This document shows positions 40,367-50,761 of a DNA stretch of 64,000 nucleotides, piece after piece (the stretch's first letter is position 1; every line of letters starts with the position of its first letter). Position numbers and translations under genes: made by a program. This DNA is from Piezodorus guildinii. Lineage: Eukaryota; Arthropoda; Insecta; Hemiptera; Pentatomidae. Under the pieces are notes generated by a model. That model ran no database searches. It was not told the origin of the DNA and saw nothing but the letters and a program-made list of their open reading frames with translations. The stretch is taken from contig CM041293.1 in the NCBI GenBank assembly GCA_023052935.1, positions 183,418,249 through 183,482,248 on the forward strand. Reading direction: 5' to 3'.

Positions 40367-41101
40367 TCTGGTGCGGGCAACAGACGACTTTCACTTACCT
40401 CCATTTTTAAAATCAACGAAAGAATTTTGAAATACACTTAAAGATAAAAACACGTGAAACTATTAAAGAATCAGTCAGTTTTATCGGATTTTCATCACTC
40501 TCTATTAACTTTTAAAAGCTTGTGTATGAGATGATAATTTTTCTAAAATCTTTAGCATTCCAACGGTATATCATACATGTATATTACTGCTCTTGTATTC
40601 AAAAACAAATATTTCAATCAAAATATATTTTTTTCAGTTTTTTACTTTAGTTGGGTATCGAATTCATTCAATTTATATATTTACCTGATTTTAATCAATG
40701 CTAACAAGATAATATAGGTATTTTTATAAAATCAACAAAATTAAAGGTACTTTAGAGAAAGAAAATTTAAAATATCGGCATTTAAGCTCTGTCAGACCAT
40801 TTTAATCCGAATGAAACCTACATGATATGAAAGCCCATTAAATTGTACATCGATATAGCGAGTTTTATCAAAATCGTCGGAATGGTTTACAAGAAAATCG
40901 AAAAAGTGCAAAATGCATGGCATAAAGTGGCTCTTCTGGTAAGCTCATTTTGATGAAAAACGTCTCGGGCGTATATTTGTCTTAAATATAAAATTTCAAT
41001 TTCATAGGACCTATCATTTCCGCCCAGGAGTTACCACACACACACACACACACATACCTTTTTGCGGGACCCTTACTATATATAGTAAGTGAAAGTAAAA
41101 A
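40367..41101 (+). mobile_element. HLE copy inserted in LINE C
   Basis: Starts TCTGGTGCGGGCAAC and ends with hairpin CTTACTATATATAGTAAG and TGAAAGTAAAAATG. About 735 bases. Both LINE C halves flank it, so its borders are set by an interrupted coding sequence. A (CA)n stretch lies near 41038-41055. Confidence 0.85.
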
Positions 41102-41520
41102 TGGAGAAATTACGAACTTCGAAAACTACTGAGGTATATTATTTATAAGCACGGCCTATAAATACTTAGCAATTTCGCTTAATAAAAAGCTTCAGTTTTG
41201 GTCTGAGAAGATTTTGGGGATATATGAGTGTGGTTTTCGACCAGGAACGTGAATACCAAATCGATCTGCAGTACCTATTTATGGACCTCAAGCAGGCTCA
41301 AGATGGCGCAAATAGGGAAGAATTCCTCACAATTGTGAGAAAATTGTGGGTTCCAAAAAAGTTGGTCACGTTGACGAGAATGACCTTCAAATGTAGCAGA
41401 TCCAGGGTCAAGATGAATTGCCTGCTGTCAGAGGATTTCGATCTCTTTAATATAGCATTGGAGTATGCAATATGGGCTATCCGTTCGTGTTCAGGTCGTA
41501 CTATTTATAACAGGATGACA
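41102..41520 (+). pseudogene. LINE C reverse transcriptase, segment 2
   Basis: Reads YLFMDLKQAQDGANREEF, KLWVPKKLVTLTRMTFKCS, then LLSEDFDLFNIALEYAIW. These correspond to the F.DFKQAYD block and the region before the YADD box. It is broken off by the LINE B copy and resumes near 42650. Confidence 0.75.
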
Positions 41521-41522
41521 CA

Positions 41523-41694
41523 GCACTGGAAGGAGCTCTCTAAGCATTTGAATTGGCAGCAAAATAAGTAGGGTTAAAAATAAATTAACATAAGACAGTT
41601 TACATGAATACTTCTTGTAAACAAGGTGTAGTTAGTAAATACGTCTAAATAGGAAACTACAACTTCAAAGCAGTATATATATATGTATATATAC

Positions 41695-41766
<72 letters not shown>

Positions 41767-42648
41767 TGTTAAAGATATACATCTTGTACAAATTTCGTTA
41801 TACCTTTCCAACTTTATCACACACACATTAATATTGAATTTCTCATTTCACTACTTATTCAAAGATAAATAATATACAAAAACCATAGTTCCTTTTTTTT
41901 AAATTAAAAAACAAAAAGCAATAAAGAAAATCATCATAAACAAAAATAATAATAAGGGAAATTATATCACATCACTTAATTGGTGTGTTGGTCATCAATA
42001 TTTAAGGGGTCTAGAGTTGTACACACTGACACTAAAAAGATGTAAATTGTATTTAGTTTCTGTAGGCAGTTGATTTGGAGTATATTTTCAATGTTCTGGT
42101 GATCACTACGTTCGGATAATAAGGGTCTTAAATATTTTTCTCTGTCTTCAATAAGTTTTTCACATTGGAGAAGAATACGGAATAGGCTATTTATAATAAA
42201 TTGGTTACAAAAAAGGCAGTTTTCTTGTGATTTAAAGCTGAATTTTTTCTGTTTTACATAAAGGCTGATTAATTTAGGGTTTGAAACCCTCAACTGGCTC
42301 ACCAGTCTTATTTTATTTAGGCTGGTTCTATATGTCAAGTAGGTCTCTGGGCTATTAATATTAAAACTGGAAAAAAATCTGGACATGGGGTTGTAACAGG
42401 AGATCACGGATCGACGAATATCTGTAGAGATGGTATGATTTTTCAACTTTACCAATATTCCATTTTTATGCTTTAACAATCCAGCTGGGTTTATAGTGTC
42501 AAATTCCTCCCTACAACCATAATGAACAGCGATTTCTCTCACTTTTGTGACCCAATTAAAGTTTATATCAGGATTCTTTATATCTAGTGAGATTAGTCTA
42601 TTAAAGCAAAGTCGTGGCAACCTATCTTCAGGCATAAATGACAATTTG
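41523..42648 (-). pseudogene. LINE B C-terminal region and 3' UTR, copy 1
   Basis: A 222-codon minus-strand frame (41976-42644) contains LVSQLRVSNPKLISLYVKQK, then the zinc block CLFCNQFIINSLFRILLQC (His of other copies changed to Arg). It ends with LDPLNIDDQHTN. The 3' UTR runs left through a (TA)n array (41677-41762) to AGCACTGGAAGGAGCTC at 41523. The same end is at 45342 in the inverted copy. No reverse-transcriptase palm is present, so the copy is 5'-truncated. Confidence 0.8.
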
Positions 42649-42649
42649 G

Positions 42650-43010
42650 AGCAGAAAGCTTTAAATATTTGGGTGCTCTAGTGACAGCAAACAATGAAAT
42701 GGCGGATGAATTAAAAGCAATGATGAACGCCGAGAGAAATGCACAGGATATTACATTATTGAGAGCTACAAGGACTATGCTGTACGAAAAAGTAGTAAGA
42801 TCAGTCGTTACGTGTGGATCTGAGACCAGGGTGATTTCCAAGACTTCTGAACGAAAACTATTGGCATGGGAAAGAGCAGTTCATTGCGGGATTTATGTCC
42901 TAGTTTACGAAGATAGCAGTGGAGAATGCGTACCAATGAAGAGCTGCGCGGAATCTATGGGAGACCAGATTTAGTCTCTCTCGAGAGAGGAAACCTGACC
43001 CGATGGCTGG
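42650..43010 (+). pseudogene. LINE C reverse transcriptase, segment 3
   Basis: Reads FKYLGALVTANNEMADELKA, MLYEKVVRSVVTCGSETRV and LLAWERAVHC, the thumb and C-terminal blocks of the LINE C protein. The YADD region between segments 2 and 3 is missing. Confidence 0.75.
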
Positions 43011-43197
43011 GTAAGTACGTATGCCCAGATAATCTGTTCCCAATCACCTCGTATAGGAACGTCCTGATGGTAGGCGTGGTAGAGGAAGGCTACATCTTAA
43101 AGGATAAAAGATAGGAATTAGAAGATGGCGTATGCTTGCCAGGGATAGGAGAGATAGTGGATGAGAGTCATAAGGGAGGCTCAGGTCCTTGCAGGAC

Positions 43198-43200
<3 letters not shown>

Positions 43201-43276
<76 letters not shown>
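43201..43276. repeat. (TA)n array
   Basis: About 74 bases of TA dinucleotides. Confidence 0.95.
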
Positions 43277-43277
<1 letters not shown>

Positions 43278-44499
43278 CTATGTTTTCATGTTTACCAATC
43301 CAAGAAGGTGGCATGCAGGGGGACATTAAATTACTAACAGATTTAAGTTAGAGCAATTATTATTAATTATAACTATGACATAGATTTTAGGCTTACACTC
43401 TATTTACTTAATTTCCAGACCTATGATTGAGAATACTGAGGATACTATTACCATTAAGCTTGCCCTACAATATTATAAATAACCATATACCTTTGAAACA
43501 CTTAGTCAGCTGGCGAAGGGGGAATCAGTTCTTAAGTTTCATCTTCCAACTGCTCTACGACCCCTCTTGTAGATGGACCCCGACTCTCCTCTTGCTATAC
43601 TTCCATTCTCGAGGCCGGAATAAGACCCACCTCATCTTGAGGACAGAACGTGACTAACCTTTTCGAATCTTCTCCTCATCGTCGTCATCTCGGGCAGGGC
43701 TGATCCGGGACGTGCCCCATGCCGGGAGTCCTTTGTCCTAGTGTCTAAGAAGTTTCCCTAGATGCATATTGCTGGGGGGCCCCATGGAGGTAAACGCCTT
43801 TTGATGTTTTACCGATAAAGGTTCGTCATCTTTAATTGTTTAATATTAAAATTATTTAATGATGAACTCCCCTCAGTATCCTATTACAATCTCAGTATGC
43901 ATTACAATATATATATATATTAATGTCTTTAAATATTGAGCTATGTATTATATTTATACAATCTGGGGATTTATAGACATCTGGAGAACCTAAACGTCTA
44001 TTTCCGTTGAAAATTCGAATATTTTGACGATCATCGCACTTGACCTTACAATATACTATATATGGATAAGTGGATGTAAAAAATTTATTTTCATATATGA
44101 TAATGGGATATATATATAAATAATCCTGCTAATAATTACTTTAATGAAAAACGTGAAAGCTTTTTTTGTGACTTAAGATTAACTTATATAACTTCGTATT
44201 TAACTGTCTCCAGAATTTCGGAATGTAAAAAAAAAAAATGAATAAATAAACAGAAAATAAGAAGGAATGTATAATTTTTTGATATATAATGTGTAAACCA
44301 CCTCATTGCACAGCTGTTGAAACAGCACAAATCTTTACAAGCCCAAGACCCGTCAGGGGTTATTTAATGTAACTATTTATATAAAAATGTGCAAAAAAAT
44401 GTATTCGCTCTTCCAGATTTTCCTGAAAATAAATTAATAGATTATTAATTAACTGATTGGGATTTATAGGGGATAAATTAACGGGTCAAACCATATATT
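43277..44499. other. Mostly unassigned; includes an HLE remnant
   Basis: 43500-43800 is GC-richer (CATGCCGGGAGTCC, GGGGGGCCCC) without a recognised gene. About 43960-44070 is a decayed HLE 3' end in plus orientation (CTAAACGTCTATTTCCGTTG, TACTATATATGG). The rest is A+T-rich. Confidence 0.4.
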
Positions 44500-45342
44500 A
44501 ATCAACCTCTATGTGAAACAGAAAACTTTCAGCTTTAAATCACAAGAAAACTGCCTCTTTTGTAACGAACTTATTACAAATAGCCTGTTCCATATTCTTC
44601 TCCAATGTGAAAAACTTATTGAAGACAGAGAAAAATATTTAAGACCCTTATTATCCGAACGTAGTGATCAACAGAACCTTGAAAATATACTCCTAATCAA
44701 CTGCCTACAAAAACTGAATTCAATTTACTGTAAGGAATTAGTCCGGGTGGCCGTCATTAAATGAAACAACTAAATAGTTGAAACTATTTAGTTGTTTCAT
44801 TTAATGACCGCCACCCGGACTAATTCCTTACAGTAAATCTCAACGGTCAACTAATTACATCCACAATGCTAAATTAAATTTACTAATCTTTTCAGTGTCA
44901 GTGTGCCGAACTCAAGACCCCTTAAATAGTGATGACCAACACACCAATTAATTGATGTGATATAATTTAGCTTATTATTATTTTTGTTTATGATCATTTT
45001 CTTTATTGTTTTTTTGTTTTTTAATTAAAAAAAAAGAAAGAAACTTTTGACTATTGTTTTTGTATATTATTTATCTTTGAATAACTAGTAAGATGAGAAA
45101 TTCAATATTAATGTGTGTGTGGTAAAGTTGGAAATGTATAACCAAATTTGTACAAAATGTATATCTTTAACAAATAATATATATATATATACTGCTTTGA
45201 AGTTGTATTTTCCTATTTAAACGTATTTACTAGCTACACCTTGTTTACAAGAAGTATTCATGTAAACTGTCTTATGTTCATTTATTTTTAACCCTACTTA
45301 TTTTGCTGTCAATTCAAATGTTTAGAGAGCTCCTTCCAGTGC
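44500..45342 (+). pseudogene. LINE B C-terminal region and 3' UTR, copy 2 (interrupted)
   Basis: Plus-strand KQKTFSFKSQENCLFCNELI and SLFHILLQCEKLIEDREKYL match copy 1 closely. The frame is broken inside NCLQKLNSIY by the palindrome at 44724-44837 plus a short extra piece. It resumes at about 44893 with SVSVCRTQDPLNSDDQHTN. The UTR has a short (TA)n at 45176-45190 and the terminal GAGCTCCTTCCAGTGCT. Copies 1 and 2 are in opposite orientation about 1.9 kb apart. Confidence 0.8.
44724..44837. repeat. Near-perfect 114-bp palindrome
   Basis: Arms of 56 bases (44724-44779 and 44782-44837) are reverse complements with one mismatch, separated by two bases (GA). It is inserted in the LINE B coding end. 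The right arm matches 37918-37966 (after the hammerhead-like motif) and, more loosely, 60530-60590. It would extrude a cruciform or form a full hairpin in single-stranded form. Confidence 0.9.
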
Positions 45343-45361
45343 TATAATATTTTTTTTTTTT

Positions 45362-46411
45362 TCGGATGAAGAGGAAGAAATTGAAGTCGAAACTAACCAA
45401 CCGACCCACCTTAAATTTCCACCAGTTGTGGTGAATACAACCTATTCAAATCCAAAAAATATATTATCTCACCTAAAAACAAAAATAAAAGATATTAACA
45501 TGAAATACGGAGGTAACAAAACCATATTTTATGTCTATAATACCGAAGATTTTACCACCATAAAAAATGAATTGAAATCGCTTAACCAAGGATTTCATAC
45601 TTATACCCCGAAACATGAAATAAAACCTAAAGTCGTTCTCAAAGGGATGCCCCCTGAATACCCCATAGAAGATATTTCATCAGATCTTAAAGAGCAAGGA
45701 TTAGAAATTCATAAAATATTCCAAATGATAAAAAAATCAGATGGAACAGAAACAAAATTACCTTTATCCATAGTTATATTAGAAAACAAAAACCAGCTGA
45801 CAAAATTAAATAATATAAGATATTGTAACAATGTACATATAAAATGGGAGAAATACAATAGCAAGAAAACATTAACACAATGTTATAAATGCCAAGAGTT
45901 TAACCATATGGCTAGAAATTGCTCTAAGCAACCAAAATGTCTTAAATGCTCAGAAGAGCATTTATCCAAAGAGTGTCCGAATGTAATGACAGACGGATTT
46001 AAACCAAAATGTTCCAACTGTCGTGAAGAACACTTCTCAAATTCTGAAAATTGCCCCGAGCTTCAAAGAAACAAACTGCTACAGCAAAGTAAACAACGGC
46101 CCTGGATAAAACCATCAGAACGAATTGTCTATAAAGCAAAACCTACCGAATTTCCAGCGTTACCTAAAACCAACTCTAAATGGTTTGAAAAAACTTTCAC
46201 GGATACTAAAAATGATACTTCTAATATTAAGCCTAATAATGAGCCTTCTATTATAGAATGCTTTAAAGAAATTAAAAATATATTTAGTTTATTTAATTTA
46301 AATAATATAATATCTAAATTTAAATCTATTATGTCTGAGATAAAAAATACTGACGATAGTATGTCAAAAATTTTTATTATAGTAGAAGGCTTAATATCTT
46401 TGTTCGATTAA
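45362..46411 (+). CDS. LINE A ORF1: zinc-knuckle nucleic-acid-binding protein, 5'-truncated
   Basis: The open frame has 349 codons with no ATG before its conserved part. It begins SDEEEEIEVETNQPTH, so the N-terminus was lost when the element was truncated. Residues of the middle part form an RRM-like/PRE_C2HC region (VVLKGMPPEYPIEDISSDL), followed by three zinc knuckles: CYKCQEFNHMARNC, CLKCSEEHLSKEC and CSNCREEHFSNSENC. This is the usual gag-like ORF1 of Jockey-group LINEs, which binds the element RNA and helps it enter the nucleus. The C-terminal 70 residues are Asn/Ile/Lys-rich and low in complexity. The stop TAA (46409-46411) overlaps the ATG of the middle ORF. Confidence 0.85.
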   Translation, partial: SDEEEEIEVETNQPTHLKFPPVVVNTTYSNPKNILSHLKTKIKDINMKYGGNKTIFYVYNTEDFTTIKNELKSLNQGFHTYTPKHEIKPKVVLKGMPPEYPIEDISSDLKEQGLEIHKIFQMIKKSDGTETKLPLSIVILENKNQLTKLNNIRYCNNVHIKWEKYNSKKTLTQCYKCQEFNHMARNCSKQPKCLKCSEEHLSKECPNVMTDGFKPKCSNCREEHFSNSENCPELQRNKLLQQSKQRPWIKPSERIVYKAKPTEFPALPKTNSKWFEKTFTDTKNDTSNIKPNNEPSIIECFKEIKNIFSLFNLNNIISKFKSIMSEIKNTDDSMSKIFIIVEGLISLFD

Positions 46412-47169
46412 TGGTTCATCGGTACCTGACATCGAATAAATTTGACATTATTTATAATATATTGTGTATGTTAAACTATCTAATTTCATGTATTACTCTT
46501 ATCTCAGTAGTACAATGTTCAATGGTATTACTAATTAAAAACAAACATGCTCCTATGTACAAAACAATTTTACGAAGTAATATCCACAACACGCTCAGTA
46601 AATATTGCTTATATAGGCTAATGCTTAAACATCTATCTCAAGCCAGGTATTCACAAAAACAAATACAGCTGTACACTCTTATTCGAATTGTTTTAGTTAC
46701 ACTATACAATTCTCAAAACATCATAGTTCACACATTTCTTTATATTCTTATTTATATTGGTAACTATTTATTTTACGTTAATAGGTACATATGTACACTA
46801 AAATATAGTTCGGTCTATATAACTCGCCCATCCTTGCATTCTCGTCGTAAAATCAATTATATTAACCAAAAACTTCCAAAAATTATTATATTAGTTAATA
46901 AAAGTTCAAACTGTACTTGTACTCACGATATTTTTACCGGTCTCACTTTCGTAAAATCACTAATGAACTCTTTTAGTTTAAATCGAATTCATTATTTTTA
47001 TAATCCTTATTGTCATTCTTCTCTTAATCCAAACAATAATCAACTTCATTTATACTATCAACTCGAGATTAATTATTCTGTATTCGTTTCTCGTTTATCC
47101 TCGTTTCCAGAAGTAAACAAAGCTCAGCTTATTTCATTATATTATCTGACTCCAAATGACATCTTCTGA
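46411..47169 (+). CDS. LINE A middle ORF, 252 residues, unknown function
   Basis: The ORF begins at an ATG sharing one base with the ORF1 stop (TAATG) and ends 14 bases past the ORF2 ATG at 47156. ORF1 and ORF2 are in the same frame; this one is shifted. It has 252 codons without a stop in sequence of about two-thirds A+T, where stops should appear about every 12-15 codons. The protein is hydrophobic and rich in Ile, Leu, Tyr, Asn, Ser and Cys. A possible membrane segment lies at about 12-42 (IIYNILCMLNYLISCITLIS) and another at about 83-125 (TLIRIVLVTL; FLYILIYIGNYLFYV). No known domain is recognised. It could be a real third protein or an unusually open spacer. The second copy lacks this region, so there is no local comparison. 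Confidence 0.5.
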   Translation: MVHRYLTSNKFDIIYNILCMLNYLISCITLISVVQCSMVLLIKNKHAPMYKTILRSNIHNTLSKYCLYRLMLKHLSQARYSQKQIQLYTLIRIVLVTLYNSQNIIVHTFLYILIYIGNYLFYVNRYICTLKYSSVYITRPSLHSRRKINYINQKLPKIIILVNKSSNCTCTHDIFTGLTFVKSLMNSFSLNRIHYFYNPYCHSSLNPNNNQLHLYYQLEINYSVFVSRLSSFPEVNKAQLISLYYLTPNDIF

Positions 47170-49840
47170 CGATAAAATAAAATTCATGATGTGGAATGCC
47201 CAAACGATCAGAGGTAATGATATAGAATTTAAATTATTCTTACAAAATAATACTCCGCACATAATCACAGTTTGTGAAACTCGACTTTCGAATGAGGACA
47301 GATTCTCGGTTCCGGGATACAATATTTATAGGAAAGATCGCAATAGGGCGGGAGGAGGAGTCATGCTTTTAATCCGCTCCGACGTCCAGCACCATTTCAT
47401 TCAAACCCCCGACTTGGCTTGTACTGAAGCGGTTGCTATAAACACTACAATAGACAATAAATTAACTACCGTTATTTCAACGTATATCCCTCCAAATAAA
47501 ATAAATATCGTTGATCTCAATAAACTATTTCGTTTAAATAAATATGTCCTTGTCTTTGGGGATCTTAACGCAAGGCATGTACAATGGAACTGCCACAGCA
47601 CAAATAAAAATAGAAAAGCCATTTTAAATTTTATTATAAACAATCAAATACAATTACATAACCCGTTTGAACCTACCTATATACCCTCTCAGCGTAATTT
47701 TAAACCCAGTATCATTGACCTTGCTCTTACAAAAAATTTACAAAAATTGACTCAACTCATTTCTTTACCGTGTCTTAGTTCGGACCACAACCCCGTCATT
47801 TTCCGTATAGATACGTCATTACCTGTTTACCCGTTGACAAAAAAATTTATTTTTAACAAAGCGGACTGGCGTAAGTTCCGGGAGGTACTGGACTCCCAAA
47901 TATGTGTAAATCCGTCAATTCGTAATGCAAAAGACATTGACAATAATATAACCAAATTAAACGAATGTATTAGACAGGCTATGGTAGAGTCAATTCCACA
48001 ACAATATTTTCACAATTATCAATATTATAATTTACCTAACCATTTACGAGCATTAATTAAAATAAAAAATAAACTCAGGAAAAAATATCAACGAATTAAA
48101 AACCCACAAACTAAATTTATTTACTTCAAATTCAATCATATTGTGAGATCCCGCATCAATAAGTGGAAAAACGATAACTGGGCTAGAATTTTAAGCTCTT
48201 GCAGGACAGGAGATAAAGTTATCTGGAATATACATAAAAAAATCACAAAACAGCCATCGAAAATTCCTCCACTTAAACACACAAACAGTTTCGCTTATGT
48301 TGATAAAGATAAGGCTGAACTACTAGCCAAACACTTCCAAGAGTCTCACGGTATCACTTCAAATTTGGGTACTAAAAACCAAAATAATAAAATTTCAAAA
48401 TCAGTTCGTGATCATTTTAAAATACCTGTAAGTAGTAACTTTTCCTCTATTTCACCAAAAGAAACTGGCAAAGTAATCAAAGAACTCGCCACAAAGAAAG
48501 CATCAGGTGATGACGGTATTCCCTCTTTGGTAATAAAAAATATTAGCAAAAAATCAATATTATACTTAACAAAAATCTACAATTCCATCTTGAGACACAG
48601 ATATTTTCCTGCTATCTGGAAAACCCACAAAACTATCGCTATTGCAAAACCCAATAAAGACCAGAGAGAAATTTCGAATTACAAACCGATTAGCCTATTA
48701 AATATTTTATCTAAAATCTTAGAAAGACTAATATTAACCAGAATAAATCGGCATATTAGACAAAACAAAATCATAATAGACGACCAATTCTGCTTCAGAA
48801 AACACCACTCTACTGTTGACCAACTAGCAAGGCTTACTGATTACGTAACCAAAGCTTTTAACGAAAAGAAACATACCGGTATGCTTTTAATAGATTTAGA
48901 AAAGGCTTTTGACACGGTTTGGCATACAGGACTTATTTACAAATTAATTAAATACAACTTCCCTCCCTACCTCATTCATATTATCCATTCATATCTCGAC
49001 AATAGACGATTTTTTGTTCGTGTAAATAATTCGACATCCAGTATACTCCCTGTAACGGCCGGCCTTCCTCAAGGATCCTGCCTCTCGCCAACTTTATTCA
49101 ATGTATATATATCCGATTTTCCAAGCCACCCGCACGTAATAAGATCTCTTTACGCTGATGATACAGCCCTATATACATCATCCTATCGCATCGATACCAT
49201 AGTTAACAGGTTACAGCTAAACTTCAAAAAAATCAATAAATATTGCAACATGTGGAAATTAAAAATAAATGCAAACAAGTCAGAAGCTATAATCTTTACT
49301 AAGCGCAGACCGAATATAAACCATCACCTTTTATTAAACTCAGTCCACATTAACTGGTCTAAATCAGTTAAATACTTAGGCATAACATTAGACAAATCGT
49401 TAACTTATACCGAACATATAAATAGAAAATCCGAAAAAACAAAAAAATGTATTTATAAAATGTTCCCATATTTTAATAAAAAATCTAGTTTAAGCACTCA
49501 GAACAAACTACTACTATATAAAACAGTCATACGTGCCCAGATATGTTATGCATCGCCCGTCTGGAGCTCGACTTGCAATACCAATTATAAAAAAATAGAA
49601 ACAATACAAAATACATGTATGCGAATCATTAACAACTATCCACGATATACTAAAATTTCAAAAATGCTCTTTGAACTAAATCTCCCAACATTAAAACAGT
49701 ATATCTACACAGTAACCAAAAACTATTTTGATAAAACCACAGCTTCTGAAAACCCATTAAAACTAGAAATTGGTAATTACAACAAAACATCACTAAAGCG
49801 CTACACGCACAAAAGAACCAAACATGTACTTTTAAACTAA
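47156..49840 (+). CDS. LINE A ORF2: endonuclease-reverse transcriptase
   Basis: The 894-residue protein opens with an apurinic-type (EEP) endonuclease at about 5-220: MMWNAQTIRG, VCETRL, LVFGDLNARHVQWNC and SSDHNPVIF carry the expected Asn, Glu, Asp and His. The reverse transcriptase follows at about 450-720 with ASGDDGIPSLVIKN, NYKPISLLNILSKILERLI, LLIDLEKAFDTVWH, AGLPQGSCLSPTLFN and the catalytic YADDTALY at about 666. A C-terminal thumb region ends in KRTKHVLLN. It should nick target DNA and reverse-transcribe the LINE RNA at the nick. All catalytic residues are present and there is no stop or frameshift. The ATG follows a TGA nine bases upstream in the same frame, so this start is secure. 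Jockey clade is the best fit. Confidence 0.93.
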   Translation: MTSSDDKIKFMMWNAQTIRGNDIEFKLFLQNNTPHIITVCETRLSNEDRFSVPGYNIYRKDRNRAGGGVMLLIRSDVQHHFIQTPDLACTEAVAINTTIDNKLTTVISTYIPPNKINIVDLNKLFRLNKYVLVFGDLNARHVQWNCHSTNKNRKAILNFIINNQIQLHNPFEPTYIPSQRNFKPSIIDLALTKNLQKLTQLISLPCLSSDHNPVIFRIDTSLPVYPLTKKFIFNKADWRKFREVLDSQICVNPSIRNAKDIDNNITKLNECIRQAMVESIPQQYFHNYQYYNLPNHLRALIKIKNKLRKKYQRIKNPQTKFIYFKFNHIVRSRINKWKNDNWARILSSCRTGDKVIWNIHKKITKQPSKIPPLKHTNSFAYVDKDKAELLAKHFQESHGITSNLGTKNQNNKISKSVRDHFKIPVSSNFSSISPKETGKVIKELATKKASGDDGIPSLVIKNISKKSILYLTKIYNSILRHRYFPAIWKTHKTIAIAKPNKDQREISNYKPISLLNILSKILERLILTRINRHIRQNKIIIDDQFCFRKHHSTVDQLARLTDYVTKAFNEKKHTGMLLIDLEKAFDTVWHTGLIYKLIKYNFPPYLIHIIHSYLDNRRFFVRVNNSTSSILPVTAGLPQGSCLSPTLFNVYISDFPSHPHVIRSLYADDTALYTSSYRIDTIVNRLQLNFKKINKYCNMWKLKINANKSEAIIFTKRRPNINHHLLLNSVHINWSKSVKYLGITLDKSLTYTEHINRKSEKTKKCIYKMFPYFNKKSSLSTQNKLLLYKTVIRAQICYASPVWSSTCNTNYKKIETIQNTCMRIINNYPRYTKISKMLFELNLPTLKQYIYTVTKNYFDKTTASENPLKLEIGNYNKTSLKRYTHKRTKHVLLN

Positions 49841-50046
49841 TATTGTAATTTATATTGTGTAGGTTTTTTTTTCCTGTTACTTTTCCTACTGTCTTAAACA
49901 AAATATTGTATAATCATTTGTAAATTCAAAGGATGATTGAAACTCTGTTATCATGAAAAAAGGTCTACTGAAATCATGAAACCAAACATGTTTGTATTGA
50001 GTGTACATTGTAAATATTATGTAAATAAATAAATCTTCTTCTTCTT
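49841..50046 (+). other. LINE A 3' UTR with CTT-repeat tail
   Basis: About 205 bases ending GTAAATAAATAAATCTTCTTCTTCTTC. The tail is CTT-based rather than poly(A); the copy at 53926-56079 ends TTCTTTCTTCTTC, so this is a family feature. Confidence 0.75.
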
Positions 50047-50360
50047 CAAAAATATATTCGAAATCAACTATCTCCAAATATCTATAAAAACTAAATACAA
50101 TCTACATCTTTATAGTGTCAGTCTGCAGAACTCTAGACCCCTTCAGTAGTGATGACCCACGCACCAATTAAGTGATGTGATATAATTTCATTTATTATCT
50201 TTGTTTATGATGATTTTCTTTTATCGTTTTTTATTCGTTATTTTTTTTTGGCTATTGTTTTCGTATATTATTTATTTTTGAATGGCTAGTAAGATGAGAA
50301 ATTCAATATTAATGTGTGTGCGGTAAAGTTGGCAATATATAACCGAATTTGTACAAGATG

Positions 50361-50362
<2 letters not shown>
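50047..50362 (+). pseudogene. LINE B 3'-terminal fragment, copy 3
   Basis: Aligns with 44685-44722 and 44885-45175 of copy 2 (TAGTGTCAGT.TGC.GAACTC.AGACCCCTT, GTGATGACCCACGCACCAATTAA). It lacks the palindrome, so copy 3 shows the empty site. A long (TA)n follows. Confidence 0.75.

Positions 50363-50448
<86 letters not shown>
50363..50448. repeat. (TA)n array
   Basis: About 84 bases of TA; occurs at the same place in the LINE B 3' UTR as the arrays at 41680 and 45176, but much longer than the latter. Confidence 0.95.
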
Positions 50449-50450
<2 letters not shown>

Positions 50451-50453
50451 CGG

Positions 50454-50735
50454 GATCCAATATAGCAGGATAGCTAGCATAACAGCCTCATATGCCAAAA
50501 GTCACGGTTTCAAACGTAGAGGTGGTCCTAGGAATTTTTAATGGGAATAAAAAATCCTTAGTTATGCCGTCCTTCGGAGGGGACGTGAAAAGGTGGTCCC
50601 GATCCGGTGCGATGTCAAGTACTATTTAAAGATCCATATTCTAATAAAACCTGGATATGCAAAATTTAGGTCTCCCACTGTAGCATCTTCCGATCAGCCA
50701 TAGTAGCATATACTGACGTTAAATAAATAAACAAA
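50454..50735 (+). mobile_element. tRNA-like SINE, copy 1
   Basis: Head GGATAGCTAGCATAACAGCC with a decayed B box (CACGGTTTCAAACG), then the body TTTTTAATGGGAATAAAAAA, CTTCGGAGGGGACGTGAAAA and CACTGTAGCATCTTCCGATC. It ends in AAATAAATA. Full-length relative of 57268-57500. Confidence 0.75.
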
Positions 50736-50761
50736 AAAATAACTGACGAATTCGATAATAT

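Larger units (their letters stand above)
45361..50046 (+). mobile_element. LINE A (Jockey-like), nearly complete copy with three ORFs
   Basis: The copy runs from a T run at about 45350-45361 to a CTTCTTCTTCTTC tail at 50034-50046. It contains ORF1 without its start codon, a middle ORF and ORF2. The 5' UTR and the first codons of ORF1 are missing. LINE B sequence lies on both sides but not in continuity. ORF2 has no stops, so the copy is young or was recently active. Confidence 0.85.
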
